A DNA stretch of 64,000 nt from the NCBI GenBank assembly GCA_030159075.1, contig BROG01000073.1, positions 690,001 through 754,000 on the forward strand, in the 5' to 3' direction. Positions 38,601 to 45,574 of the stretch are shown piece after piece. The stretch's first letter is position 1. Every line of letters starts with the position of its first letter. The notes beneath the pieces were generated by a model that had not been told where the DNA came from, searched no databases, and saw only the letters and a list, made by a program, of their open reading frames with translations. Source of the DNA: Atrina japonica. Taxonomy: Eukaryota > Mollusca > Bivalvia > Pterioida > Pinnidae. The translations under genes and the position numbers were made by a program.

Positions 38601-40950
38601 CATGGCTGACAGGTGGCCATCTTGGATTTTGACCAAAGGAAGTTTGTTACTAATACTTCTCAGAAAGGACTGAAGGAATTTCTTTGATATTGGACATCAA
38701 GGTTCCCCATGAGGTGTAGTTGTGCATATGACATTTTCAGATAGATTGGATTCCAACATGGCTGACAGGTGGCCATCTTTTTGACAATGGAAGTATGTAT
38801 TTCTCAGAATGCACTGAAGGAATCTTTTTGAAATTGATTATGGAGGTTACCCCTGAATTTTAGATGTGCATATTACGTTTTCAGAGAGATTAAAATGTAA
38901 TATAAGAGTCTGTCATAGATCAGACATAGAACATTCCATGGTGGGTGCCAAGATCCCTCTGGGATCTCTTGTTTTACTAGAGTTATTCCCCTTAGTCATT
39001 TTTATTTGTCTGGGTCATATCTAAGTTTTTTGTCACCTAGATTCCCCATTTTTGGTACAGTTATACATCTTTAAAAGTAGATGGATTGTTGCATATAAAA
39101 ATTGCACTACTTACAACTCGTATTTTTTAGAGTTATTCCCTTTTGTTGATTTTATTTGTTTGGGCTTTATCTATTTCATTTTCCCACTTAGGCTCCCCAT
39201 ATTTAGGTCAGAGATGCATCTAACGCAGGTGGGAGACTATTAATTCTTCAAATTAGCCTTGATTGAGATTGATTTAATATATAATGACACACTAAATTTA
39301 GTTGAGTTATACCATACTTAAAGTTGTTTTTGACAATAATTTATTATTCAGTTGATATATTTTCAGGCTAAGCCAGATATGGAAAACATACAAACAGCAT
39401 TTGAAGATGCATTACAAGAATATGGTGAGACCAGCTCAGGTAAGATTGTTGTTGTGGTTGTAATTCCTCCCTCTCTATCTCTTTTACACATGGATACACA
39501 CACATACACAAACAGACAGACACACCTACACACACACAAACATATAAACAGACACTCACACACAGACACACATTTTTTTTAACTGTTTTACATCTCACCA
39601 ATTTTTGCTTACATGAAAACAACATCAGCTACAGGGTGAAACACCCCAAAGTCTGACCTGTATTATGGACATGGGTCAATAAGGGTTGCATTGCATGTCA
39701 TGTCTAGTAACATTGGATCTTTGTTCATTGATGTTATGTGCTGGACAAAGAGGTCGTCATTTCCTGTGTTATATGTGCTGGACAAAGGGGTCATTATTTC
39801 CATTTGTTATATGTGCTGGACAACGCGGTCGTTATTTCCTGTGTTATATGTGCTGGACAAATGGGTCATTATTTCCTGTTATATATTTTTTGTTTGAATG
39901 GTCGATTATGCTACACTCAACAAAATGTTTCAGTTATATTCCGACGGTCAGTTTTTAATTGTGGGGATAGCACTTACAATGTACCCAGAAAGAGATGACT
40001 GGTCTTCTGTAAATAAACTGGCAACTTTCTGATAAAATCACCTTAGGTTCCTAACTAACTCACGCTGACTAGAGGTGACTTCATGGTTTAAAGTGCAGTG
40101 CTTTAGCTACTAGGCCCCTCCTGTATTATATAGTGGGTGTAGTGATTGACAAAGGGTTAGTTATTTTCTTGATCTGGGTATGATTTGGTCCAAGGAGACG
40201 AATGCTGGCTCAGTCAGTAGTGTGCTCAACTCTGGATCGCGAGGTCATGAGTTCGAGTCCCTCCGGCGACAGGTTGGTTACCTGTCTTTCAGATGAGACA
40301 GTAAAAACTGGAGGTCCCATGTCACAGTATGCATTTGGTGATGTCTCCATATGAGTGAAATATTTTTGAGTGGGACGTTAAACAACAATAAACAAACAAA
40401 CATATGAATGCTGTAGAGCTGGCCTGGCTCAGTCCGTAGCGTGCTCAACTCTGGATCGTGAGTTCGAGTCCCGCCGGCGACAGGTTGGTTTCCTGTCTTT
40501 CGGATGAGACAGTAAAAACTTGAGGCACGTGTCGGCACGTTAAAGAACCCTCACTGCTCAATGGCCGTAAGTGCCGAGCATAGGCCTTCACCGGCATTTG
40601 TTGACGTCTTCATATGAGTGAAATATTCTTGAGTTAAATCAACTCTGATTGATTGATTCCAAATATGTCATTAGGGCTGAATGGGTTAAGGTTGCAAATC
40701 CTAGGGAGATATTTGTCACGGAAGTGTTAACATTCCTATGATAATTCATGAACAACTTTGAATGTCCAAAGTTTAACTTATTTTTTATTTTTCAGATATT
40801 TGGATAGATTATATTAAACATGAAATGAGCAGCAATACACACCCAGAAGATGTGGGAAACATTCACTTCAGAGCTGTTAAGTCTTTGAAAGGAGAGGAAA
40901 ACCAGAGATTTGTCACTCAATATACATTATTGCAAACTGGCCATTTGTAA
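6694..40950 (+). CDS. UTP6: UTP6 small-subunit processome component, C-terminal part (6 exons, gene level)
   Basis: Join 6694-6879, 17222-17299, 23207-23313, 31513-31579, 39367-39439 and 40796-40950, giving 221 residues and a stop. All six introns or intron borders are AG/GT, and the codon phase closes at every join (0, 0, 2, 0, 1). The protein ends in LLQTGHL; human UTP6 ends in QTGHL, and the rest aligns in order with the human C-terminal third (HAT-repeat region, exon ends at comparable places). UTP6 is known from yeast and human as a nucleolar UtpB-type subunit of the U3 SSU processome needed for 18S rRNA processing. The first visible exon begins in phase 0 and no start is present, so about 375 N-terminal residues are expected upstream of the window. 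The introns are crowded with minisatellites and TIR elements. Confidence 0.95.
6945..7343. repeat. 48-bp minisatellite, left part (split by a transposon)
   Basis: Copies of a 48-bp unit with AGGTCATCTGAGTCAATGAG, TGACCTATCATAATGG and TTTAGTATTATA. The array is cut at 7343 by the element at 7344-8419 and resumes at 8420. The last units before the break are the most alike. Confidence 0.92.
7344..8419. mobile_element. 1,076-bp TIR transposon (CAGGG family, copy 1)
   Basis: Termini CAGGGTTCGAAAAA at the left and TTTTTTGAACCCTG at the right form an inverted repeat with one mismatch. AGGTC is duplicated on both sides (7339-7343 and 8420-8424), while the uninterrupted array has it once, so this is a 5-bp target-site duplication. 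Both ends carry several copies of GGGCGAGT or its complement ACTCGCCC, which look like transposase-binding subterminal repeats. The middle is AT-rich and aligns with the element at 58554-59556, including a fossil exon. There is no intact transposase, so the copy is non-autonomous. The superfamily is uncertain: CAGGG ends suggest hAT, whose usual target duplication is 8 bp. Confidence 0.9.
7560..7702 (-). pseudogene. Fossil terminal exon carried by the transposon (copy 1)
   Basis: On the minus strand the sequence reads CCTGAAATTCAG (acceptor-like), then an open frame of about 46 codons containing GSFIYTHPTSTS and THDVFCDIFGHEVK, then a stop at 7560-7562 overlapping AATAAA (7564-7559). The same layout is kept in the other element (58925-59066). 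I do not recognise the protein family. It may be the last exon of an ancestral transposase or of a captured host gene. No upstream exons were recognised inside this copy. Confidence 0.5.
8420..8870. repeat. 48-bp minisatellite, right part
   Basis: Continuation of the array at 6945-7343 after the transposon. Units are more diverged (GAGTCCATGAG, GACTCACTGGG variants) and decay into single-copy DNA near 8870. Confidence 0.88.
8871..10070. other. UTP6 intron, no recognised feature
   Basis: AT-rich intronic DNA. A small motif around 9205 (AGAAGGCTGG) and 9430 (TTTCCCCTGTTATA) resembles 4438 and 4478, hinting at a diverged dispersed repeat, but I cannot define its ends. Confidence 0.4.
10071..10246. 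mobile_element. TA-flanked MITE (CAGTGGAATCT termini)
   Basis: Left end TACAGTGGAATCTTGTTATG and right end GAGATTCCACTGTGTA are inverted repeats inside TA dinucleotides. The interior also folds: ATTCCGGATATGTC against the complement of the segment near 10190-10210. About 170 bp with no coding capacity. The layout is that of Tc1/mariner-type MITEs. An internal poly-T run at 10131-10153 may be slippage. Confidence 0.75.
10247..10341. repeat. TA and CA microsatellites
   Basis: (TA)n followed by (CA)n interrupted by TCACACACATGT. Open frames spanning it on both strands are artefacts of simple sequence. Confidence 0.95.
10555..13045. repeat. 54/63-bp minisatellite with long open frames on both strands
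   Basis: About 43 units. Short form 54 bp (GTACCAATAGTATGTG, TAGATATGATATTGCAGTGA, GTTGTCTGTTATATACAG); long form 63 bp, with a GTATGTCCAGTAGAACG variant. From about 12630 several units have an extra T (ATATTTGCAG), making 64 bp. Because 54 and 63 are multiples of three and the unit has no stop in one frame, a 492-codon open frame runs on the plus strand (11206-12684) and a 223-codon one on the minus strand. I read these as by-products. Each unit carries TATATACAG|G (acceptor-like) and GCAGTGAGT (donor-like). Confidence 0.95.
13184..13239. repeat. (TA)n microsatellite
   Basis: About 27 uninterrupted TA units. Likely to be length-variable. Confidence 0.97.
13240..13919. other. UTP6 intron, no recognised feature
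   Basis: AT-rich single-copy DNA. No exon, TIR pair or array seen. Confidence 0.45.
13920..15090. repeat. 34-bp minisatellite made of two related 17-bp halves
   Basis: Main unit AGTAGTAACTAATTGTC plus AGTAGTGAGTAATTGCC. The two halves are homologous (AGTAGT, AATTGYC), so the array began as a 17-mer and then expanded as a dimer. Edges (13920-14050 and 14930-15090) carry older variants with GACACATTGTCAGTTGT. Confidence 0.95.
15091..16004. other. UTP6 intron, no recognised feature
   Basis: Single-copy DNA. An 85-codon minus-strand open frame at 15171-15428 has no recognisable domain and no splice support. Confidence 0.4.
16005..16685. repeat. About 110-120 bp tandem repeat containing a CA tract
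   Basis: Six copies of a unit with ATCCCAGAAATCTGTCATAT, AAACACATTTGTCCTATC, ACTAGTCTATAGT, then (CA)5-9, then ACAGAATCTGTCAGTTTTGA and ATACAGGCAATAATTGTGTG. Unit length varies with the CA tract. A further diverged copy at 16853-16940 lies beyond the MITE, so the MITE probably inserted into the array. Confidence 0.93.
16686..16850. mobile_element. TA-flanked MITE (TACARTRAAACCTG family)
   Basis: TACAATGAAACCTG at the left and CAGGTTTTACTGTA at the right form an inverted repeat. The interior (CGACCTCCTTAGGGACACAA, GTCTTTATTGGG, GTACACAAATGGTACTATTG) aligns in reverse with the element at 43569-43753. It lies between copies of the 16005 array. Confidence 0.8.
17222..17299 (+). CDS. UTP6: UTP6 exon
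   Basis: 78 nt, 26 codons, phase 0 on both sides. Acceptor TTTTCTCCTTTCAG and donor CAAG|GTATGT. It encodes ESLPLWDLVLNYLIVCKSKA then VIELFK; human UTP6 has LPLW and a VFK end in the same place. This is part of one HAT helix pair. Confidence 0.93.
17300..18703. other. UTP6 intron with one perfect hairpin
   Basis: Mostly unrecognised DNA. TTAATCCCTTTGG (18288-18300) and CCAAAGGGATTAA (18324-18336) are perfect 13-bp inverted arms around a 23-nt loop. A poly-T run sits at 17371-17389. Confidence 0.5.
18704..19184. repeat. Dispersed repeat with GCTCACCTGAGCC start
   Basis: Starts GCTCACCTGAGCCAAAGGCT (a short palindrome at the start) and ends GGGGCTCTTGTTTT. I associate this layout with very abundant repeats in bivalve and other lophotrochozoan genomes. 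This is recalled, not searched. There is no coding capacity. Confidence 0.55.
19300..20708. repeat. 48/49-bp minisatellite, highly homogeneous
   Basis: About 28 copies of CACCTGTATAAAACCCAGGC, AAATAGGTGTGAGTTCAAGG, CTTTTCAGT. Variation is limited to CCC versus CC, TTCAAGG versus TTAAAGG and a few others. The near identity implies recent expansion or homogenisation. Confidence 0.96.
20709..21200. repeat. About 45-bp minisatellite related to its left neighbour
   Basis: Units such as GAGTCAGTCATATGAGTTAG, AGTTAAAGGCTTTTGGCAAT, TGTTTT. GTGAGTTAAAGGCTTTT is shared with the 19300 array, so the two arrays probably share an origin. The same family reappears at 22600-23045. Confidence 0.9.
21201..22302. 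other. AT-rich intron with a direct duplication of about 125 bp
   Basis: 21360-21770 is made of loosely repeated TTTTTAATAT and ATCTGATTTT. 21867-21992 and 22016-22135 are direct copies (ACATGGTAATRTAGGAAAAT, then CACACTCTC, then AATTGACACTCATTGA). Confidence 0.7.
22303..22420. repeat. (CA)n(TA)n microsatellite
   Basis: About 10 CA units, then about 33 TA units, then degenerate TATG/TATA. Confidence 0.97.
22600..23045. repeat. About 45-bp minisatellite, second block
   Basis: Same unit family as 20709-21200 (TTAAAGGCTTTTGGCAATTG, TTTTGAGTCAGT). About ten copies, more diverged. The two blocks are separated by about 1.4 kb of AT-rich DNA. Confidence 0.88.
23207..23313 (+). CDS. UTP6: UTP6 exon
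   Basis: 107 nt, 35 codons plus two bases; acceptor TTTTGTATTGCAG and donor CAGA|GTAAGT. It encodes KGTLSCREVCEPVKEQYLKW, then SFLTEGIAAARKIYS with a split Glu. Human UTP6 has a KYLDW and KARAVF pattern here, typical of a HAT repeat with a conserved aromatic pair. Confidence 0.93.
23630..23742. repeat. (CT)n microsatellite
   Basis: About 110 bp of CT with occasional G or CC interruptions, ending in CCCTCCCTCCCACACACAC. Confidence 0.97.
24061..24243. mobile_element. TA-flanked MITE (TACAGTGAAACATGG)
   Basis: Left end TACAGTGAAACATGGCTTGA, right end CCATGCCAATTCTACTGTG. The inner flanks GATAGACCAC and GTGGTCTCTC are also complementary. It belongs to the same broad type as the elements at 10071, 16686, 43569 and 48492. 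The 61-codon minus frame inside it is not a gene. Confidence 0.7.
24244..25129. other. UTP6 intron, no recognised feature
   Basis: Single-copy DNA. GAGGTGGTCCTTA-like words from the next array begin to appear from about 25050. Confidence 0.4.
25130..25505. repeat. About 88-bp tandem repeat
   Basis: Just over four copies: AAGACCCTGATGGCAGATAA, TGTCCACTATTATGAGGTGG, TCCTTACTGGTAGATGAAAT, GACCCCTAGGTATTGGTGAC, ATATAT. Copies alternate TGTCCACTATTATG and CAGTTCACTATTACG. Near identity suggests recent duplication. Confidence 0.94.
25506..26257. other. UTP6 intron, no recognised feature
   Basis: AT-rich single-copy DNA with no exon, array or TIR pair seen. Confidence 0.4.
26258..27640. repeat. 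59-bp minisatellite, homogeneous
   Basis: About 23 copies of AAAGAGGTTTTATGTTTCCA, GTTTACTGCAGTGTAGAACC, TAAACATACAAAGACAACC. Two alternatives (TTTTATGTTTCC and TTCTGTGTTACC) alternate along the array, which is useful for tracing higher-order duplication. Confidence 0.96.
27800..28770. repeat. 39-41 bp minisatellite
   Basis: About 24 copies of TGATCCCAAGGCTCCCATTG, TACTGTTAGATGGTTTTTGT. Considerable divergence and small indels. Frames crossing it on the minus strand are artefacts. Confidence 0.93.
28771..29504. other. UTP6 intron, no recognised feature
   Basis: AT-rich. Two short open frames (28773-28985 plus, 29006-29200 minus) have no recognisable domain or splice support. Confidence 0.4.
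29505..30455. repeat. 57-bp minisatellite, highly homogeneous
   Basis: About 16.5 copies of TAAATGGTTCACTGTGGCTG, TTGTTTGTTATTATGTATTA, GAAGGGTGTTAATCACT. A single alternation (GCTGTTG or GCTGTGG) marks two sub-types. Near-identical copies imply recent amplification. Confidence 0.96.
30456..31189. other. UTP6 intron, no firm feature
   Basis: Contains GGTCACCTGACC near 30688, resembling the start of molluscan dispersed repeats, but no matching end was found. Confidence 0.35.
31190..31506. repeat. Probable dispersed repeat with GTCTGTCTGT tract
   Basis: TCCGTCTGTCTGTTTGTCTG, then TTCCATCCCACTTGTAATTC, ending GCACATCTTGTTTTTA just before the acceptor at 31512. The layout resembles dispersed repeats in bivalves (recalled, not searched). 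It abuts the exon, so it supplies part of the pyrimidine-rich acceptor. Confidence 0.45.
31513..31579 (+). CDS. UTP6: UTP6 exon
   Basis: 67 nt. The first base completes a split Glu, followed by 22 codons: LAKIKPISLGFFKEYISMEN then AQ. Acceptor TTTTATTTTCAG and donor ACAG|GTAAAG. Human UTP6 has SVDFFRKMIQFE here. Confidence 0.92.
31650..32324. repeat. 37-bp minisatellite
   Basis: About 18 units of TTGCTGTATAAATTATCTAG, CCATCATGATAAACCAT, mixed with a TTGCTAGATCAAGTATC variant and a longer unit containing GATACRATAATCCA. It ends in CA/CT simple sequence at 32325-32364. Confidence 0.93.
32365..33902. other. UTP6 intron, no recognised feature
   Basis: AT-rich. Short open frames at 32834-33046 and 33205-33522 (plus) lack recognisable domains. 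A small hairpin GGGGATC/GATCCCC occurs at 33061-33085. Confidence 0.4.
33903..34390. repeat. A-rich tract with a degenerate repeat of about 30 bp
   Basis: Units built on CAACTTACAAACAGTATAAG, CCCTAAAAA, separated by A and C homopolymer runs. The minus-strand frame of 175 codons is low-complexity Phe/Gly/Val and is not a gene. Homopolymers make sequencing errors likely. Confidence 0.85.
34391..35895. repeat. About 113-bp satellite-like tandem repeat
   Basis: About 13 copies: CTATAGTTCTCCTATCACTG, GTAGGGAACTAAAAACAAAC, AAACAATGGTGAGAAATTAT, AAGACATAATTTTAAAAACC, TTAACCAGATGGACTGACTT, AGGCAGACAAAAA. Outer copies have deletions; central copies are near identical. Confidence 0.95.
35896..38126. 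other. UTP6 intron with a possible MITE
   Basis: Mostly unrecognised AT-rich DNA. ATAGAGTAAAACCTC (37041) and GAAGTTCTACTGTATT (37514-37529) could be ends of a TACAGTRRAACCT-type element of about 490 bp, but the pairing is weak. Confidence 0.4.
38127..38976. repeat. Dispersed element with internal repeats of about 155 bp
   Basis: Begins with a hairpin, AGCCCACCATC and GATGATGGGCT, and ends CTGGGATCTCTTGTTTTAC. Inside are about 4.5 tandem units carrying CTGAAGGGATCTCCTTGAAA, GTTCCCCTTGAGGTGTAG, AAYATGGCYGACAGGTGGCC and TTGTTACCGCTATTTCT. Unit spacing varies from 131 to 157 bp. I associate this layout with abundant bivalve repeats (memory only). Confidence 0.75.
38977..39366. other. UTP6 intron with a diverged duplication
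   Basis: TAGAGTTATTCCCCTTAGTC (38988) and AGAGTTATTCCCTTTTGTTG (39129) start two related stretches of about 140 bp with TTTATTTGTYTGGGY and CTCCCCAT in common. Confidence 0.5.
39367..39439 (+). CDS. UTP6: UTP6 exon
   Basis: 73 nt, 24 codons plus one base. Acceptor TTGATATATTTTCAG and donor CTCAG|GTAAGA. It encodes AKPDMENIQTAFEDALQEYG, then ETSS and the first base of Asp. Human UTP6 has NIREYYERALREFGSADSD in this place. Confidence 0.93.
39497..39572. repeat. CA-rich simple sequence
   Basis: ACACACACATACACAAACAG and similar. Frames crossing it are artefacts. Confidence 0.9.
39733..39885. repeat. 37-bp tandem repeat
   Basis: Four units of GTGCTGGACAAAGAGGTCGT, CATTTCCTGTGTTATAT. Three overlapping plus frames through it reflect the 37-bp period. 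Confidence 0.92.
40204..40402 (+). mobile_element. tRNA-derived SINE, copy 1 (internally deleted)
   Basis: The head resembles a tRNA: TGGCTCAGTCAGTAGTG (A-box-like) and GAGTTCGAGTCC (B box, 40249-40260). The body has CGACAGGTTGG, GATGAGACAGTAAAAACT and CATATGAGTGAAATATTTTT. The tail is AACAACAATAAACAAACAAA. The middle segment with GCACGTTAAAGAACCC is missing relative to copies 2 and 3. It may belong to the molluscan V-SINE type; this is not confirmed. Confidence 0.85.
40419..40658 (+). mobile_element. tRNA-derived SINE, copy 2
   Basis: Same head (CTGGCTCAGTCCGTAGCGTG, then AGTTCGAGTCCCGCC), with an 8-nt deletion between the boxes. It keeps the body CACGTTAAAGAACCCTCACT and GGCCGTAAGTGCCGAGCATA. 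The tail is TTGATTGATTCC instead of the A-rich tail of copy 1. It lies 17 bp after copy 1, in the last UTP6 intron. Confidence 0.87.
40796..40950 (+). CDS. UTP6: UTP6 terminal coding exon
   Basis: Acceptor TTTTTTATTTTTCAG. Two bases complete Asp; then 50 codons begin IWIDYIKHEMSS, continue with GNIHFRAVKSLKGE and end FVTQYTLLQTGHL, with TAA at 40948-40950. Human UTP6 ends with AMHQTGHL after a WRAMKMLQGE stretch, which fixes the identity of this gene. Confidence 0.96.
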
Positions 40951-42091
40951 AGATAACTATCATTGTTTATTAGTTTATCATGGTAGGACTATATTTGTTA
41001 ATCATGGTGGAGGAACACAGTTGCTAATTTTTACCACAATACATATATGTAACAATAGAATCTGATAAGTTCATTCCAATTTTATAAATCAACTAATTCA
41101 CCCCTGGAAAACAGTGGACTCGTATCACATCAATGATTTAGCCCATCCCATGTTTCCTCAAGGGTGAACAAGAGTGAGAAATCTGATGATGATCTCTAAA
41201 CTGATGAAGTTGCAAATCATCATTATCAAATTAAAATTTGGACCATACATCTCAGATGACCAGCAAGTGACCTTTTCATTGGACAAGATCTTGTTGACAT
41301 AACCATTATTCACAGGTCATTGGATTCAAGTTTCATATAAGGAGGAGATTACCGCCAGGTAATCATCCTATCCAGGAAGTTGTAAGTTCAAGAGGAATTA
41401 CTGGAGGGTTTAAGATTTCTCTTCTATGTATTTCATCTATTAACTTATCAACCCCTGTGGTCACATTTAGACTCGCCCAAATCAATAAAAATGGTCTGCC
41501 ATCATAATTCAGAAGTAAAAAAGTTCATATTGCATATGAAATCATTATAAAATTTTGATTATAAATAATACACCCTTGAGCTCTGACAGTAGACTGAACC
41601 ATTCTTTTAATTGGACAGGTCCAAATTTAACTTCAGGGGTTGATAAGTTAGTGAAGAAGTAAATATGGACATTTTGTATAACTTGTTAGGACGGTCAAGG
41701 TTATTACTATATTGTTTTACATCTTGTCGGGAACTGTCAGCAGCTTTATGTGAAATGCCTTAAATTGGAATGGTGCTGTAGACGGATGTCCATTCTGTGA
41801 GAGTTCATTTACATATCACATCTACCGTGGCACAGGACCTTGATTTCAAGTATCACCTGAAAGACCCAGGTCTTTTACATATGCCACTTGGCAAAGGAAC
41901 AGTCGGAACCACTTTTCTGTAAGGTCTTTGGTATCACCCAGTTCTGGAAATGTCACATAGGACCTTCTGCAGCGAGTCAGAATACTGTACCACAAGAATT
42001 CCTGTACTAAATGAAGTATAAGCCATTTCTAATTGCCGTTATAGCAGGTGCTTTAAAGGCAACAATACAGCATGAATCATGTACAAATAAA
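40951..42091 (+). other. Probable UTP6 3'UTR
   Basis: The stop at 40950 is followed by about 1.1 kb before AATAAA at 42086-42091, which is followed by GTTAGTGTTTCATTG, a U/GU-rich downstream element. A second AATAAA lies near 42538. The UTR would include the MITE at 41443-41648. The ends are inferred. Confidence 0.5.
41443..41648. mobile_element. 206-bp MITE with 15-bp TIRs in the UTP6 3'UTR
   Basis: ACTTATCAACCCCTG at 41443 and CAGGGGTTGATAAGT ending at 41648 are perfect inverted repeats. TA flanks both sides (41441-41442 and 41649-41650), as for Tc1/mariner-type insertion. A truncated relative is at 4668-4736. Confidence 0.85.
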
Positions 42092-43568
42092 GTTAGTGTT
42101 TCATTGACAATTTATTATTATGTATATGGAAACACAGAAAAAAGCAGGAATGTAGAGTAACAGAGTACAAGGTTTTCTGTTAATCAATAGATATTAACAT
42201 ATCCTGTCAAATAGAGTAACAAATACTAAAAGAAATTGTGACATTTATAATGAAGTAAAATTCCTTACTTCAATCAGTTGTGTTTTCACTGATAAATTGC
42301 TATGGTAGAAATTAAATTCAAATTAGTTAAGCAAGTGTGTTGACAAAAATGTTTCTTTTTATATTTGTAAGATATTAATCATGTAGTGATTTGAACTGCT
42401 CTCCTGTACAGAGTTGATAAGAGCAAGGTAATTGTTTGCATGAAAAACAGTAGAAATTGTGATTAAAGGGATGTAACTCTGATAAGGATTTTTTTAAATG
42501 TCAACCATAAAAAGTAAGTCTTTTCTGAGCATGTCAAATAAAAAGAATCAAGATAACATTTGTTGCTTCATTTATTTTATAATCTGTAATGTTAGATAAA
42601 GTAAACAAACAAAATACAGTCATACCTGCCTTTGTGACTCACTGTATATTATGAATTCCTTTAGTGACCTAAATAAAATCTTCCATAAATAAATTTCTGC
42701 ATATAGTCATGGGACATAAATATTCATCACTTATATGATTTTCTTCTTTGTTTTATATAAAGCCAACAATTTTTAAATGCCAACAGAATCCACTAATTTA
42801 AGCAATATTTCAAATACTTTATTTTTACATGAAGAAAACTGAATTCATATTTTTAATCTCTTTGAAATTTAGATATACTCTTTGTTTATTTTGAGAAAAT
42901 AATGATTTTGTGTATGTAAAACTATTCTAGGTAAATTTTAATATATTTCATTAGACTGAAAGAATAATTACGGAAGTTACAAAATTACGCTGCAAGAAAT
43001 ATGCTGTCATTTCTGTAAATAAACGTGATAATTTAAAAATGCTTATATTTTAGATATATGAAATTATCCTTCTATAAATTTGTCAAACTGGTATGATTTG
43101 TGGATTTTACCAGCATTTAAAAATTATAATTTTTATATTAAACAAAGAAGAAAATAACATAAGTGACAAATATTTATGTCCCATAACTGTATACAGCATC
43201 ATGCCATTACTGCAAAGAAAAACTTGCTTCTCAGAAATAAAGTTTCAAAAGAGTTTAAACTACTATCAGATGGATATAGAAATACTTTTTATAAACATAT
43301 GAATTTTGACAAGAACTGATGATTAATTTGTAGCAGATATTTGAAAAGCATTGATCTAACATAGAAACTACTGGATAATGGCACTAAATGACTTGCTTAT
43401 AGCACAATGCTGTATGTCCTGACTTAGCGGACTACCACTACCTGCTTTACACAACTAATGACCTAAAACATTAATAACCTTTATTGAGGGCTTTGATACA
43501 ATCTCTTGTTCATGTGTACTCTTATGTCAAAAAGAAGATTCCATCTTTATATTCAAAGACTAACTGTA
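42092..43568. other. Intergenic, no recognised feature
   Basis: AT-rich. The 69-codon frame at 43093-43302 shows no domain. Confidence 0.4.
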
Positions 43569-43753
43569 TACAGTAAAACCTGCTTTAGTAGTAACCACCT
43601 GTGTATAATGACAACCTGGTCACAAAGATTGTTTCTTGCTGTCTCCAATAGTACCATTTGTGTACAAATCAACCACTATATAAAGACCACCTCCCTATAA
43701 AGACTGGCTTTCTTGTGTCTCCAAGGAGGTCGTTATATACAAGTTTCAATGTA
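43569..43753. mobile_element. TA-flanked MITE (TACAGTAAAACCTG family)
   Basis: TACAGTAAAACCTGCTTTAG at the left and AAGTTTCAATGTA at the right. The interior (GTCTCCAATAGTACCATTTG, TCCAAGGAGGTCGTTATA) is the reverse complement of the element at 16686-16850, so the two insertions belong to one family in opposite orientations. Confidence 0.82.
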
Positions 43754-44484
43754 TTTGGTTAATTACAAAAACATATTTACTGTCAAACAAATGTAGTGTA
43801 TAAAAAACAAAAAATTAAAATATTGTACCTTTGCCATACTCTACACATATACTTGCAAATTTTTGCCCCTGGTTATTTCTGCCCTTTTACGACAGAAAAT
43901 ATATTCATTCTGTCTTAACTTCGCCCTAAATTACCATAGGCTTATGGGTATGTTTGTACTTCAGTTATTTATCTTGTTTATTTTGCTTTCATTTTAAATT
44001 TACTCTCTCATGTAAGGGCAAAAATTAAACAGCAGTGGGACTTTCCACATATATAGCAATTGTTACCAAAAAACACAACATTTGGCAGTTTGGACTGGGG
44101 TTTCTTGGTACAGCAGATTCCTTTCACAGTATCATCAAACTTAATACCAATAACCGTAAGCAACAGAATTTTTTTTAACATCTGTTGATTGTAAATAAAG
44201 TGTAGCAAACTGTGTAATTACAAAATGTAACAAATGTAGTTTACAGATACAACTGATGCTTACTGTAAACAAGATGTACAATAAAACAATGTGGATGTCT
44301 GAAAATGTGAAACTTTTATAAACATGAAACAATAGCACTTACTACATGATAGTGAGATAGACCAAGCAGCATCTGAAGGGCCATAATAGTCCTCCAAGTC
44401 CAATGCTCCCATACTACTGGGGAACCAGCTTCTTCATATTTACAATGATAAAACCCCTGTTCCTGGGAATACTCCCTACCCCAA
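43754..44484. other. Intergenic, no recognised feature
   Basis: Two overlapping short minus-strand frames (44008-44338) show no recognisable family. Confidence 0.35.
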
Positions 44485-45030
44485 GCATGGCAAGGAGATC
44501 TTAATAATTACTGGAATCCCAAACATGGATTAAAGATTTTCACCAATAGAGCTGTGATTGAGTCCAGTGCATGGTAAGATCTTAATAATTACTGGAATCC
44601 CAAATATGGATTAAAGATCTTCACCAAAAGAGCTGTGATGGAGTCTCGAGCATGGCCAGGAGATCTTAATACGGTAATTTCTGGAATCCCAAATATGGAT
44701 TAAAGATCTTCAAAATAGAGCTGTGATGGAGTCCTGTGCATGGCAAGGAGATCTTAATAATTACTGGAATCCTAAATATGATTAGAAATCTTCACCTAAA
44801 AGACTGTAATGGAGCCCTGAGTATGGTATGGAGGTCTTAATGGTAACCAGAGTTCCAAGCATAGTGTGGTCTTAATGGTAACCAGAGTTCCAAGCATGGT
44901 ATGGAGGTCTTAGTGTTAACCAGAGTTCCAAGCATGGTATGGAGGTCTTAGTGTTAACCAGAGTTCCAAGCATGGTTTAGAGGTCTTGGTGGTAACCAAA
45001 GTGCCAAGCAATATGTGGAGGTCTTAATAG
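44485..45030. repeat. Two adjacent tandem arrays (about 85 bp and 38 bp)
   Basis: 44485-44830 holds four units with GGAGATCTTAATAATTACTG, GAATCCCAAATATGGATTAA and AGAGCTGTGATGGAGTCC. 44820-45030 holds about five units of ATGGTATGGAGGTCTTAGTG, TTAACCAGAGTTCCAAGC. Both share a GGAGGTCTTAATG core, so the second probably arose from the first. Confidence 0.85.
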
Positions 45031-45112
45031 CTACTAAAATCCCAGATATGGATTCGAGGTCTCCACATTTACTTGTATAAAATATTGAAATCATATCTAC
45101 AAGGATTTAATA

Positions 45113-45574
45113 TTAAAGTCACATTCCGGGGACGTTATTATAATTTTCTAACATTTTCATTAGAGAATGACTCCTAACCGACGAAAATGAAAAAGATTTC
45201 AAAAAATTTGATGTATAAATGGAATTCCATAGGAATTCTTAAATTTACCTTGGTGTACGAGTGATATAAAGGGTGTATTTGATTTACCACGAGAGTACTT
45301 TTCCGGCACAGTCTCAGCACATGTTGCAGGAAGTAGTTATTTCAAAGATGTCAATAAAATTTACATAATTCACATTAGTTTATGGTTAAACTGTTTGCCC
45401 AGGACAGTGTTCCAGAGCATCTGATTGGTGTTCCACTTGTCTTGTTTCCCACGATTAATTAACTTATTAGTTGGAATAGGACTTTAAAAATACAACGACA
45501 GTTCATGCAAATATGCATTAAGAGAGTACAGAAAAGTTTATTTATGAACATTACTCCCCGGAATGTGGCTTTAG
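45113..45574. mobile_element. About 460-bp TIR element (CACATTCCGGGGA ends)
   Basis: Left end TTAAAGTCACATTCCGGGGA and right end CCCCGGAATGTGGCTTTAGG pair with only one or two mismatches. The target duplication is unclear. There is no coding capacity. It lies between the two convergent genes. Confidence 0.75.
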
